Shown here in pieces: positions 7,927 to 16,034 of a stretch of DNA of 64,000 nt. How positions within the stretch are numbered: position 1 is the first letter of the stretch; the number at the start of each line of letters is the position of its first letter. Below the pieces are notes generated by a model. The model made no database searches and was not told the origin of the DNA. It saw nothing but the letters and a program-made list of their open reading frames with translations. Source of the DNA: Streptomyces albipurpureus (GTDB lineage: Bacteria > Actinomycetota > Actinomycetes > Streptomycetales > Streptomycetaceae); NCBI RefSeq assembly GCF_023701525.1, contig NZ_JAMQAW010000040.1, positions 58,366 through 122,365 of the forward strand, given 5' to 3'. The position numbers and the translations under genes were made by a program.

Positions 7927-9162
7927 TCAGAGGGAAGCGGCCTTCAGGGGGATGGCGGGGTCGGCCGCCCGCTGGGGGTCCAGCGGCACCCCCGACTGGA
8001 TGAGCTTGCGGCCCTGTGCCAGATCCCGAGGCCTTCCCACCGCCAGCAGGGCGACCAAGGCACCGTCGCGCAGCCAGAGCATCGACCAGTCCCGGTCTGC
8101 GGGGTCACCGCGCCAGAGGGTGGTGCTCGCGACCGAGTGGTCTCCGGCGTACTGCACAAAGCGCCCGAACTGCTCGGACCAGAAGTACGGCACGGGGTCA
8201 TAGCCCTGCGGTGGCTCGTCGAGCCGGGAGGCGAGCACATTGGTCGCGACCGTTCGGGGCCCCTGGAGGGCGTTGTCCCAGTGGTGGACGAGCAGTCGCC
8301 TGCCGTAGCGGGCCGAGGGGAAGGAGGCGCAGTCCCCGACCGCGTACACATCGGGCAGCGACGTACGCAGGTACGCGTCGGCGGCGATGGCTCCGTCCGG
8401 GCCGATGTCGATCGACGAGTCCTTGAGCCAGGCGGTGGCGGGGCGGGCTCCGATGCCGACGACCACCGCCCCGGCGGGAATGCGCCGGCCGTCCGTCAGA
8501 AGCACCGAACCGCCCTCGACCCCCGCCACCCGGGCGCCGGTGATCAGCCGCACGCCGCCCTCGGCGTACCAGGCCGCCATCGGGGCGGCGGCCTCGGCGG
8601 GCAGCGAGCCCGCCAGCGGTCGGTCCGCGGCTTCGATCACCGTGACCGCACAGCCCGCCGCACGGGCCGCCGTGGCGAACTCCGCGCCGATCCAGCCCGC
8701 TCCGACGACCGCGATGTCATGCTGCTCGGCGAGTACGGGGCGCAGCCGCGCCGCGTCATCGAGTGTGCGCAGCAGATGGACGCCGGGAGTCGCTTCGGTC
8801 CCGGGCAGCGCGATCGGCTCCGCTCCGGTGGCGATCACCAGCGTGTCGTAGCGGAAGGGCCCGGCTTCGGTGTCCAGCTCATGGGCCTCCGCGCGGACTC
8901 CGATGACCTCGCAGCCGAGCCGCAGTTCGATGTCCAAGGCCTCGAAGTCGACGTCAAAGGCCGAGCCCTCGGCGTTGCCGAGCAGGATGGCCTTGGACAG
9001 GGGTGGCCGGTCGTAGGGCTGGTGGGGCTCGGCCCCGATCAGGGTGATCCCGCCGGTGAAGCCCTGCTCGCGCAGGGCGACGGCGGTCTGCACCCCGGCC
9101 ATGCCCGCACCGGCGACCACCACACCCGGCTCCTGCCGTTCTCCCTGCTGCTGCTCGCTCAC
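7927..9162 (-). CDS. FAD/NAD(P)-dependent ferredoxin-type reductase
   Basis: A 411-residue flavoprotein of the ferredoxin/putidaredoxin reductase type. An FAD-binding GxGxxG lies at the N-terminus (VVVAGAGMAGVQTAVALREQG), followed by YDRPPLSK, typical of rubredoxin, ferredoxin and rhodocoxin reductases. Then come ATGAEP, a second NAD-binding GxGxxG (IAVVGAGWIGAEFA) and the FAD motif VYAVGDCAS. The C-terminal domain has HHWDNALQG and FWSEQFG. GTG 9162 is preferred because AAGGTGGG precedes it; an in-frame ATG at 9180 is possible. No ferredoxin or P450 partner lies beside it. Confidence 0.87.
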   Translation of the reverse strand: MSEQQQGERQEPGVVVAGAGMAGVQTAVALREQGFTGGITLIGAEPHQPYDRPPLSKAILLGNAEGSAFDVDFEALDIELRLGCEVIGVRAEAHELDTEAGPFRYDTLVIATGAEPIALPGTEATPGVHLLRTLDDAARLRPVLAEQHDIAVVGAGWIGAEFATAARAAGCAVTVIEAADRPLAGSLPAEAAAPMAAWYAEGGVRLITGARVAGVEGGSVLLTDGRRIPAGAVVVGIGARPATAWLKDSSIDIGPDGAIAADAYLRTSLPDVYAVGDCASFPSARYGRRLLVHHWDNALQGPRTVATNVLASRLDEPPQGYDPVPYFWSEQFGRFVQYAGDHSVASTTLWRGDPADRDWSMLWLRDGALVALLAVGRPRDLAQGRKLIQSGVPLDPQRAADPAIPLKAASL

Positions 9163-9191
9163 ATCACCCACCTTAAGCATCTGACAAATCG

Positions 9192-9548
9192 TCAGGAAAG
9201 GGGGGCGTCCAGCACGACCTCCTCCACCACGCTGGTCCCACTGCCCTCCTGCGACTCCCACTCCCAGGTCTCATCCAACCGGACCCGCCCGTCGGGCAGC
9301 TCGACCACCGTCGAGACGCAGTGCCCCGAGGACGTGCTCAGGTCGGTCTTCAGCTGTACGTAGCGGAAGTCGATCCGATCGGCCTCCCGGGTGCCGACCA
9401 GAAAGCCCTGGACCACGTCGCCGCCCTCGTACTCGGCCCAGATCCGGCCGTCCCGCTCGTGGTAGGCGAACCGGGTGCTGGTTCCCACCTGGCCCGGGGC
9501 CTGGTCGGCCACCGGTGCGAGCACGAGTCCATCGAGTGACCTGGCCAT
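9192..9548 (-). CDS. Conserved hypothetical protein, small beta-rich
   Basis: A 118-residue protein starting at ATG 9548 behind GAGGGAGCAGAG. It alternates short strands: FAYHERDGRIWAEYEGGDVVQGFLVGT, IDFRYVQLKTDLSTSSGHCVSTVVELPDGRVRLDETWEWES. That pattern suggests a small beta-barrel, possibly lipocalin-like. Proteins of this type are often annotated by transfer as 'n-acetylglutamate synthase', which nothing in the sequence supports. It is 29 bp upstream of the FAD reductase on the same strand and may share its transcript. Function unknown. Confidence 0.7.
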   Translation of the reverse strand: MARSLDGLVLAPVADQAPGQVGTSTRFAYHERDGRIWAEYEGGDVVQGFLVGTREADRIDFRYVQLKTDLSTSSGHCVSTVVELPDGRVRLDETWEWESQEGSGTSVVEEVVLDAPLS

Positions 9549-9655
9549 GAGCTCTGCTCCCTCGTATCGGGGCCCATGCGAACGATCAGGTCCGCCGCGG
9601 TGCGCCGACCGCCGCTTACCACGCATTGAGGCCTGGGGTTAGGGTGGCCACCGTA

Positions 9656-9755
9656 AAGCACTCGCGGGAGCCCGGACGCACCGGGCTGAGAGGGAGGCTG
9701 GCCGGCCTCCGACCGTACGAACCTGATCCGGGTCATGCCGGCGAAGGGAGGAGCT
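9656..9755 (+). ncRNA. TPP (thiamine pyrophosphate) riboswitch
   Basis: The leader contains the conserved thi-box elements in order: GGGAGCCC, CCGGGCTGAGAGGGA (P3 side with CTGAGA), then GACCG.ACGAACCTGATCCGGGT and ATGCCGGCGAAGGGA. These are the hallmarks of the TPP aptamer. Its 3' end GAAGGGAGGAGC overlaps the likely ribosome site of thiO (ATG 9764), so ligand binding would probably repress translation of the thiOSG operon. The exact 5' boundary is approximate. Confidence 0.93.
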
Positions 9756-9763
9756 GGCCAACC

Positions 9764-10960
9764 ATGCCGTACGACCCCCGCCCCCGTTCCACCGCATCGC
9801 AGCGTTCCGCAGGCGCCGACGTACTGATCATCGGAGGCGGCATCATCGGGCTGGCCACGGCCTGGCGAGCCGCTCAGCGCGGGCTCGACGTCACCGTCGT
9901 CGATCCATCGCCGGGCGGCGGGGCGGCACAGGTGGCAGCGGGCATGTTGGCCGCCGTCACCGAACTGCACTACGGCGAGGAGACACTGCTCGCCCTCAAT
10001 CTGGAATCCGCCCGCCGCTACCCGGACTTCACCGCCGAGTTGGAGGCGTGCAGCGGCCAGAGCGTCGGCTACCGCCCCTGCGGCACGCTGGCCGTGGCGC
10101 TCGACAGCGACGACCGCGCCCATCTGCGCGAACTCCACGCCCTGCAACGGCGCTCGGGGCTGGAGTCCCAGTGGCTCTCAGGCCGTGAGTGCCGACGGCT
10201 CGAACCGATGCTCGCCCCCGGGGTCCGCGGTGGACTACGCGTGGACGGCGACCACCAGGTCGATCCCCGCCGCCTCGCATCCGCGCTGGTCACTGCCTGC
10301 GAGCGGACCGGGGTGACCTTTCACCGCGGCTGGGCGCAGCGGCTCACGGTCACTCAGGACCGGGCGACCGGCGTGGTGTGTTCCGATGGGCAGCGGCTCG
10401 GCGCTGACCACATCGTGCTGGCCGGCGGCAGTTTCAGCAGAGAGCTGGGCGGGGTGCCGCCGGAGGTGCTGCCCCCGGTGCGCCCGGTCAAGGGGCAGAT
10501 CCTGCGACTGACCGTGCCCGGCGCCTACGCACCCTTCCTCTCCAGGACCGTGCGCGCGGTGGTGCGCGGCAGCTCCGTCTATCTGGTGCCTCGACAGAGC
10601 GGCGAACTCGTCGTCGGCGCCACCAGCGAGGAGCAGGGCTGGGACACCACCGTCACCGCTGGAGGCGTCTACGAGCTGCTGCGGGACGCCCATGAACTGG
10701 TCCCCGGGATCACCGAACTACCGCTGGTCGAGACCCGCGCCGGGCTGCGCCCCGGCACCCCCGACAACGCTCCCCTGCTCGGCCCGACCGCGCTACCGGG
10801 TCTGCTGCTCGCCACCGGTCACTACCGCAACGGGGTGCTGCTGACCCCGGTCACCGCCGATGTGATGGCCTCGGTGCTCATCGACGGCGGCTTGCCCCCT
10901 GAAGCGCTTCCGTTTACCTCGCACCGCTTCTCCCACCTAGCTCAGGAGCAGCCCGTATGA
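9764..10960 (+). CDS. thiO: Glycine oxidase ThiO
   Basis: A 398-residue FAD-dependent amine oxidase that supplies dehydroglycine for the thiazole moiety of thiamine. An N-terminal FAD site (VLIIGGGIIGLATAWRAAQRG) is followed by GGGAAQVAAGMLAA, typical of ThiO/DAO-type enzymes, HQVDPRRL, VVLA-type strands and the C-terminal TRAGLRPGTPDN..LLLATGHYRNGVLL. ATG 9764 follows the TPP riboswitch and GGGAGGAGC. The stop overlaps the thiS start by ATGA. Confidence 0.94.
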   Translation: MPYDPRPRSTASQRSAGADVLIIGGGIIGLATAWRAAQRGLDVTVVDPSPGGGAAQVAAGMLAAVTELHYGEETLLALNLESARRYPDFTAELEACSGQSVGYRPCGTLAVALDSDDRAHLRELHALQRRSGLESQWLSGRECRRLEPMLAPGVRGGLRVDGDHQVDPRRLASALVTACERTGVTFHRGWAQRLTVTQDRATGVVCSDGQRLGADHIVLAGGSFSRELGGVPPEVLPPVRPVKGQILRLTVPGAYAPFLSRTVRAVVRGSSVYLVPRQSGELVVGATSEEQGWDTTVTAGGVYELLRDAHELVPGITELPLVETRAGLRPGTPDNAPLLGPTALPGLLLATGHYRNGVLLTPVTADVMASVLIDGGLPPEALPFTSHRFSHLAQEQPV

Positions 10961-11172
10961 ACACTCTTCCCGTGGTGGTGTCCATCAACGGCGAGTCGCG
11001 TGAGCTGGCCACCGGAACCACTCTGGACACGCTGGTCGCCCAGCTCACCGCGGCGCCGACGGGGGTCGCGGCCGCCGTCAACGAAACGGTCGTCCCCCGC
11101 AGCCGCTGGGCGGGCACCCGGCTCGGCGACGGCGACCGCGTCGAAGTGCTCACCGCCGTACAGGGAGGCTGA
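10957..11172 (+). CDS. thiS: Sulfur carrier protein ThiS
   Basis: A 71-residue ubiquitin-fold protein ending in VQGG; the C-terminal Gly-Gly is adenylylated and converted to thiocarboxylate. The fold is indicated by ELATGTTLDTLVAQL, GVAAAVNETVVPRSRWAGT and LGDGDRVEVLTAVQGG. It overlaps thiO by ATGA and is followed 5 bp later by thiG. The adenylyltransferase ThiF is not in this window. Confidence 0.95.
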   Translation: MNTLPVVVSINGESRELATGTTLDTLVAQLTAAPTGVAAAVNETVVPRSRWAGTRLGDGDRVEVLTAVQGG

Positions 11173-11177
11173 TCGCC

Positions 11178-12023
11178 GTGCCCACCACCGTGCCGTCCGC
11201 GTCCCTCAGCCCCGAGGCCCGGCCAGCCGGTCCGGATGACCGGTTGGTCATCGCGGGGACCGCCTTCGACTCCCGGTTGGTCATGGGTACGGGTGGCGCG
11301 CCCAGTCTCGACCTGCTGGAGCGCGCCCTGGTGGCCAGCGGCACCGAGCTGACCACGGTGGCGATGCGCCGTCTCGACCCCACGGTGCAGGGCTCGGTGC
11401 TCTCCGTCCTCGGCAGGCTCGGCATTCGCGTTCTGCCCAACACCGCGGGCTGTTTCACGGCGGGCGAGGCCGTGCTGACCGCGCGGCTCGCCCGGGAGGC
11501 CCTGGGCATCGACTGGATCAAACTGGAGGTCGTCGCCGACGAACGGACCCTGCTGCCCGATCCGATCGAGTTGTTGGACGCGGCGGAGACCCTGGTCGAC
11601 GACGGGTTCACCGTGCTGCCCTACACCAATGACGACCCGGTGCTGGCCCGGAAACTGGAGGACGTGGGGTGTGCGGCGGTGATGCCCCTGGGGTCCCCGA
11701 TCGGTTCCGGTCTCGGCATCCGCAATCCGCACAACTTCCAGCTGATCACCGAGCGGGCTCAGGTGCCGGTGATCCTGGACGCTGGTGCGGGCACGGCGTC
11801 GGACGCCGCACTCGCCATGGAGCTCGGGTGTGCCGCGGTGATGCTGGCATCCGCCGTGACCAGGGCCCAGGAACCGGTGCTGATGGCCAAGGCCATGCGG
11901 CACGCCGTCGCGGCGGGCCGGCTCGCCCATCGCGCGGGCCGCATTCCCCGCCGGCACTTCGCCGAGGCGTCGTCCCCGGTCGCGGGCATGGCCGAGCTGG
12001 ACCCCGAACGCCCCGCGTTCTGA
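11178..12023 (+). CDS. thiG: Thiazole synthase ThiG
   Basis: A 281-residue TIM-barrel enzyme forming the thiazole phosphate from DXP, dehydroglycine and ThiS thiocarboxylate. Motifs: SRLVMGTGGAPS, TELTTVAMRRLDP, LPNTAGCFTAGEAV, the Schiff-base lysine at about residue 115 in DWIKLEVVAD, LPYTNDDPVLARKL, VMPLGSPIGSGLGI and VILDAGAGTASDAA. GTG 11178 starts the frame 5 bp after thiS. It has an N-terminal extension of about 20 residues relative to E. coli ThiG. Confidence 0.95.
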   Translation: MPTTVPSASLSPEARPAGPDDRLVIAGTAFDSRLVMGTGGAPSLDLLERALVASGTELTTVAMRRLDPTVQGSVLSVLGRLGIRVLPNTAGCFTAGEAVLTARLAREALGIDWIKLEVVADERTLLPDPIELLDAAETLVDDGFTVLPYTNDDPVLARKLEDVGCAAVMPLGSPIGSGLGIRNPHNFQLITERAQVPVILDAGAGTASDAALAMELGCAAVMLASAVTRAQEPVLMAKAMRHAVAAGRLAHRAGRIPRRHFAEASSPVAGMAELDPERPAF

Positions 12024-12351
12024 CGCCTGGACACCGCGGCCGAGAGCTACCGGGCGAACGGCACGACTCAACCCCAAGAGCTACCGGGCGAACGGCACGA
12101 ACCGACGCCAAGAGCTACCGGGCGAACGGCTCGGCACGATCGTCGAAGGCGCGGTCGGGGCGCCCCCGTCGACCTCCGGAGTCCGCGAAACCGTACAGGC
12201 CGCTTCTCTCGCGCACCGCTGGTTCGCGCCTTGGCCTGGCCCTTCACACTCCTGCTGCGCAGGCCCAGCGGTGTGCCCGCGCTGTCACAGCTCTGCTGCG
12301 GTGCGCCCCCGGTCAGACGGGGGTGTCACCACCGGCTCGTAGAATCACCTC
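12024..12351. other. 328-bp intergenic region, thiG to kinase
   Basis: No gene is supported here. The left third carries a 34-bp-period tandem repeat (12043-12130, listed separately). The rest is GC-rich sequence that should contain the promoter of the kinase gene. No factor-independent terminator stands out. Confidence 0.6.
12043..12130. repeat. 34-bp-period tandem repeat, about 2.6 copies
   Basis: Three copies of AGAGCTACCGGGCGAACGGC start at 12043, 12077 and 12111, exactly 34 bp apart. The first two also share the next four bases, and the remainder of the period diverges. The array lies just downstream of thiG and upstream of the kinase gene. Function unknown. Confidence 0.85.
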
Positions 12352-14319
12352 GTGGACACGACCCTCCAGGACCCTCTCGTCGGGCAGCTGCTCGACGGCC
12401 GCTACCGCGTCGACGCGCGTATCGCCGTCGGCGGGATGGCCACGGTCTACCGGGCCGTCGACACCCGTCTCGACCGCGAGCTCGCCCTCAAGGTGATGCA
12501 TCCGGCCCTCGCCACCGACGTGACCTTCGTGGAGCGCTTCATCCGCGAGGCCAAGTCCGTCGCCCGGTTGGCACACCCCAATGTGGTGGCGATCTTCGAC
12601 CAGGGCGCACAGGGCGCATATGTCTACCTGGCGATGGAGTACGTCGCTGGTTGCACCCTGCGCGATGTGCTGCGAGATCGGGGGGCGCTCCAGCCGCGGG
12701 CCGCGCTGGACATCCTGGAGCCCGTACTCGCGGCGCTCGGCGCGGCGCATCGGGCGGGCTTCGTCCACCGCGACATCAAGCCGGAGAATGTGCTCATAGG
12801 GGACGACGGCCGGGTGAAGGTCGCCGACTTCGGCCTGGTCCGGTCGGTGGGCTCGGTGACCAACACCACCGGCACGGTCCTCGGCACGGTCTCCTATCTC
12901 GCCCCCGAGCAGATCGAGGACGGCGCATCCGACACCCGTACCGATGTGTACGCCTGCGGGGTGGTGCTCTACGAGATGCTGACCGGGTCCAAGCCCTATG
13001 GCGGACAGACACCCGCTCAGGTCCTCTACCGGCATCTGAACGACGACATTCCGCCGCCCTCCGCGCTCGCCCCGGGGCTCGCGCCCGAGCTGGACGGGCT
13101 GGTCGCCGGCGCGACCGCGCGCCATCCCGACGCACGCCCCGATGACGCGGTGGTGCTGCTGGCGCGGGCCCGCCAGGTGAGGGCCGCCCTCAGTGACGGG
13201 CAACTCGATCTGGTGCCGCCGCGGGCAGCGGCCGCGGCGAGCGGTCGGTCCGCGGCGGGCTCATCGGGCCGGGCAATCGCCGATGCGGACGGGTCCGCCG
13301 GCTCCGAGGAACGTACGGACTTCATTCGACGGGAGTTGCCACCCACGCGGGACGGCATCAGTCACACGGCCCGTCTTGCCATGTCTCCCGTACCACCGGA
13401 GCAGCCTCGCCCACGACGTCGGCCCGCCCTTCCCCGGCGGAGTGTCATCGCGATCCTCACGGTCTTCCTGATGGTGCTCGGTGTGGGTGCGGGCGTCTGG
13501 TACATCAACTCCGGACAGTTCACCCGGGTCCCGGCGCTCATCGGCAAGACCGAGAAGGACGCCCGTCAGGAGCTGCGCGGCGCCGGGCTCGATGTGCGGG
13601 AGGTCCGAAAGGACTTCAGCGAGACGGTCAAGAGGGGCACGGTCATCGACAGCGATCCGGGCACTCATGAGCGCATTCGCGGCAATGGCTCGGTCACCCT
13701 CATCGTCTCGCGGGGCCCGGAGATCGTGCGGGTGCCCGAGGTGCGGGGTGAGTCGCTCGATGACGCGGAAAAGGCACTGCGCAAGGCCGGGCTGGCGCCG
13801 GGGGTGGTGACCAAGGCATTCAGCCCGGAGGTCCCCCAGGGGTCGGTCATCCGTACTGATCCCGCCGCAGGGGCGGGACGCAGCCCGGATTCCGCCGTGG
13901 CCATCGTCGTCAGCAAGGGTGCCCCCATCACGGTGCCGGATGTCAGCGGGCAGCCGGTCCAGGAGGCGACCAGCGAGCTGGAGGGAGCCGGTTTCCAGGT
14001 CGAGGTCGCATCGGAGCGGGTCCACGCGTCCCAGCAGGAGGGGACCGTGGCCCGCCAGTCCGCGGCCCAGGGCGCACAGCTCGCCAGCGGAGACACCATC
14101 ACGCTGACCGTGTCCAAGGGGCCGCGCATGGTCGATGTCCCCGACGTGGTCGGCAAGGGCGAGGACGACGCCAGGAGCGCCTTGAAGGCGGCTGGCTTCC
14201 AGGTCAAGGCGGAGAAGAACTTTCCGTATCTGGGCGACACCGTGGAGAGCCAGTCCCCCGGCGCGGACGGAGAAGCGCCCGAGGGCAGTACGGTCACCAT
14301 CAGGATCAAGGGTCTGTGA
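12352..14319 (+). CDS. Transmembrane Ser/Thr protein kinase with four PASTA domains
   Basis: A 655-residue Hanks-type kinase starting at GTG 12352. The kinase domain covers about residues 17-280: Gly-rich loop RIAVGGMATVY, catalytic Lys47 (ALKVM), HRDIKPEN with Asp141, DFG at 159-161 and a Thr-rich activation loop before SYLAPEQ. A basic, Pro-rich juxtamembrane linker precedes one membrane helix (about 364-386). Four extracellular PASTA repeats follow, beginning near TRVPALIG, VRVPEVRG, ITVPDVSG and VDVPDVVG. PASTA domains bind peptidoglycan fragments or lipid II, so it likely senses cell-wall state. It resembles the S. coelicolor kinase at the same locus (PkaF) and is a candidate partner of the Rv2175c-like protein. 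Confidence 0.95.
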   Translation: MDTTLQDPLVGQLLDGRYRVDARIAVGGMATVYRAVDTRLDRELALKVMHPALATDVTFVERFIREAKSVARLAHPNVVAIFDQGAQGAYVYLAMEYVAGCTLRDVLRDRGALQPRAALDILEPVLAALGAAHRAGFVHRDIKPENVLIGDDGRVKVADFGLVRSVGSVTNTTGTVLGTVSYLAPEQIEDGASDTRTDVYACGVVLYEMLTGSKPYGGQTPAQVLYRHLNDDIPPPSALAPGLAPELDGLVAGATARHPDARPDDAVVLLARARQVRAALSDGQLDLVPPRAAAAASGRSAAGSSGRAIADADGSAGSEERTDFIRRELPPTRDGISHTARLAMSPVPPEQPRPRRRPALPRRSVIAILTVFLMVLGVGAGVWYINSGQFTRVPALIGKTEKDARQELRGAGLDVREVRKDFSETVKRGTVIDSDPGTHERIRGNGSVTLIVSRGPEIVRVPEVRGESLDDAEKALRKAGLAPGVVTKAFSPEVPQGSVIRTDPAAGAGRSPDSAVAIVVSKGAPITVPDVSGQPVQEATSELEGAGFQVEVASERVHASQQEGTVARQSAAQGAQLASGDTITLTVSKGPRMVDVPDVVGKGEDDARSALKAAGFQVKAEKNFPYLGDTVESQSPGADGEAPEGSTVTIRIKGL

Positions 14320-14482
14320 GGGCAGCGTCGACAGGGATTCGACAGCCCTGGTCGTGAGGTGCCGTCTGCGACGAGCGGCCCCGTCGGCCTGAAGAGAAAA
14401 CCAACGGTTCATCGCTCCACGGCGCATCGCCCCAGGCCATGTGAACGTGGAGCTCCATCGGATCAGAACAGCGAGAACACCC

Positions 14483-15334
14483 ATGCGCAACCCCGTCGGC
14501 GGACATGTCCCGGTGGCGGGTGGTCTCGCCACCATCGGCCTCGGCTACGCCCGAGAGCTCAAGGCCGAGACCGTCCAGGTCTTTGTGGCCAATCCGCGTG
14601 GCTGGGCGACCCCATCGGGGAATCCGGCACAGGACGAACAGTTTCGGGCTGGCTGCGCCGAGGCCGGGCTCACCGCCTGGGTACACGCCCCCTATCTGAT
14701 CAATTTCGGCTCGCACACCGAGGCGACCGCCGAGAAGTCGGTGGAGTCGCTGCGCCACTCACTGCGCAGGGGGCGGCAGATCGGTGCGAAGGGCGTGGTC
14801 GTCCACACCGGCTCCGCCACCGGGGGTCGCTCCCGTGAGGTGGCACTGGCCCAGGTCAGGGAACTGGTGCTGCCGCTGCTCGATGAGCTGACCCATGACG
14901 ACGACCCGTTTCTGCTGCTGGAGTCCACGGCGGGACAGGGTTTCTCCCTCTGCTCCCGGGCCGAGGACTTCGGCCCCTACTTCGACGCCCTTGAGGCCCA
15001 CCCCCGGCTCGGTGTCTGCCTGGACACCTGCCACATCCATGCGGCGGGGCACGATCTCGGGGACCCGCTGGGGGTGCAGCAGACCCTTGATCTGCTGGTG
15101 GAGACGGTCGGTGAGGGTCGGCTGAAGTTGATCCACGCCAATGACTCCAAGGAAGCAGCCGGCGCGCACAAGGACAGGCACGAGAACATCGGCGCGGGTC
15201 ACATAGGGCTGGAGGCGTTTCGCCGACTACTGCGGCACCCCGCGACGGACGGTGTGCCGCTGATCATCGAAACCCCCGGCGGGCCGGAGGGACATGCCGC
15301 GGATGTGGCCCGACTGAAGGATCTCCGTGGGTAG
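14483..15334 (+). CDS. Deoxyribonuclease IV / AP endonuclease family protein
   Basis: A 283-residue TIM-barrel protein of the Nfo/xylose-isomerase-like superfamily. The family start is visible as GGHVPVAGGL. Putative zinc ligands are seen in WVHAPYLIN, VVHTGSATG, LLLESTAGQG, CLDTCHIHAAG, LIHANDSK, HKDRHENIGAGHIG and IIETPGG, in the order found in endonuclease IV. ATG 14483 is chosen because it places this motif at the N-terminus; a GTG at 14441 is in frame. A role in base-excision repair of abasic sites is likely, though sugar-phosphate isomerase is a common alternative label. Confidence 0.85.
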   Translation: MRNPVGGHVPVAGGLATIGLGYARELKAETVQVFVANPRGWATPSGNPAQDEQFRAGCAEAGLTAWVHAPYLINFGSHTEATAEKSVESLRHSLRRGRQIGAKGVVVHTGSATGGRSREVALAQVRELVLPLLDELTHDDDPFLLLESTAGQGFSLCSRAEDFGPYFDALEAHPRLGVCLDTCHIHAAGHDLGDPLGVQQTLDLLVETVGEGRLKLIHANDSKEAAGAHKDRHENIGAGHIGLEAFRRLLRHPATDGVPLIIETPGGPEGHAADVARLKDLRG

Positions 15335-15338
15335 CGTC

Positions 15339-15357
15339 GTACCCTAGGGGGGTATAT
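15339..15357. promoter_or_regulatory. CsoR-like copper operator
   Basis: TACCC-TAGGG-GGGTA (15340-15354), flanked by further A/T bases, matches the G-tract palindrome bound by actinobacterial CsoR copper sensors. It lies 5 bp after the stop of the endonuclease gene and about 45 bp before the DUF4396 start. A TATATGG at its right edge may be the -10 element, so bound CsoR would block transcription until Cu(I) is present. Recognition is by eye from the consensus. Confidence 0.65.
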
Positions 15358-15401
15358 GGTTCGCCGGGCAGAAACCTTACATCTGACTTTGGGGAACTCT
15401 C

Positions 15402-16013
15402 ATGCAGCACGACGCTCACGCCCATGGGGCGGGTCACGGCCAGAGCCCGGACGGCACGAGCCATGAGCACGGCTCGCATGACGCCCACACCGCCGCCGGC
15501 AGCCCCGCCACGGACCCGGGACACCAGGGGCACGACCAACACCAGGGCGAGGCCGCTCACCAGGGCCATGGCTCCGGGAGCGTCAGCTGGTCGATGGCCG
15601 CCAGGGCCACGCTGCACTGCCTCATAGGCTGTGCCATCGGCGAGGTTCTCGGCATGATGATCGGCACGGCACTCGGCTGGCACAACGTCCCGACGATGGC
15701 TCTCGCCATCTTCCTGGCCTTCATCTTCGGCTACTCCTTCACCATGATCACCATCCTGCGGGCGGGTCTGAGCTTCAGGGCCGCCGTCAAGGTCGCCCTC
15801 GCCGCGGACACGATCTCCATCCTCGTCATGGAGATCACCGACAACAGCGTGCTCGCCCTCTGGCCGGGCGCCCTGCACGCGCAGCTGTCTGACGGTCTGT
15901 TCTGGTACGCCCTCGCCATCGCCTTCGCGGTCGCCTTTGTGATCACCACACCGGTGAACAAGTGGCTGATCGGCCGCGGCAAGGGCCATGCCGTGATGCA
16001 CCAGTTCCACTGA
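15402..16013 (+). CDS. DUF4396-like His-rich integral membrane protein
   Basis: A 203-residue protein with GGGGAAC before ATG 15402. The first ~60 residues are hydrophilic and contain about 14 histidines (QHDAHAHGAGHGQ, SHEHGSHDAH, HQGHDQHQ), a likely metal-binding tail. Four membrane helices follow (near residues 66-90, 95-115, 125-147 and 164-190), with a CLIGC motif and several Met/Glu residues in the first. The family fits DUF4396, of unknown function and often with His-rich ends. The CsoR-like box immediately upstream suggests a role in copper export, storage or tolerance. This functional link is inference. Confidence 0.8.
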   Translation: MQHDAHAHGAGHGQSPDGTSHEHGSHDAHTAAGSPATDPGHQGHDQHQGEAAHQGHGSGSVSWSMAARATLHCLIGCAIGEVLGMMIGTALGWHNVPTMALAIFLAFIFGYSFTMITILRAGLSFRAAVKVALAADTISILVMEITDNSVLALWPGALHAQLSDGLFWYALAIAFAVAFVITTPVNKWLIGRGKGHAVMHQFH

Positions 16014-16034
16014 GGTAGCCCTGGTTCGCGGCGG

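Noticed and set aside
12024..12351. The 34-bp repeats as a CRISPR array
   Set aside because: Only about 2.6 units, the non-identical part between cores is 14 bp, too short for spacers, and no cas genes are nearby.
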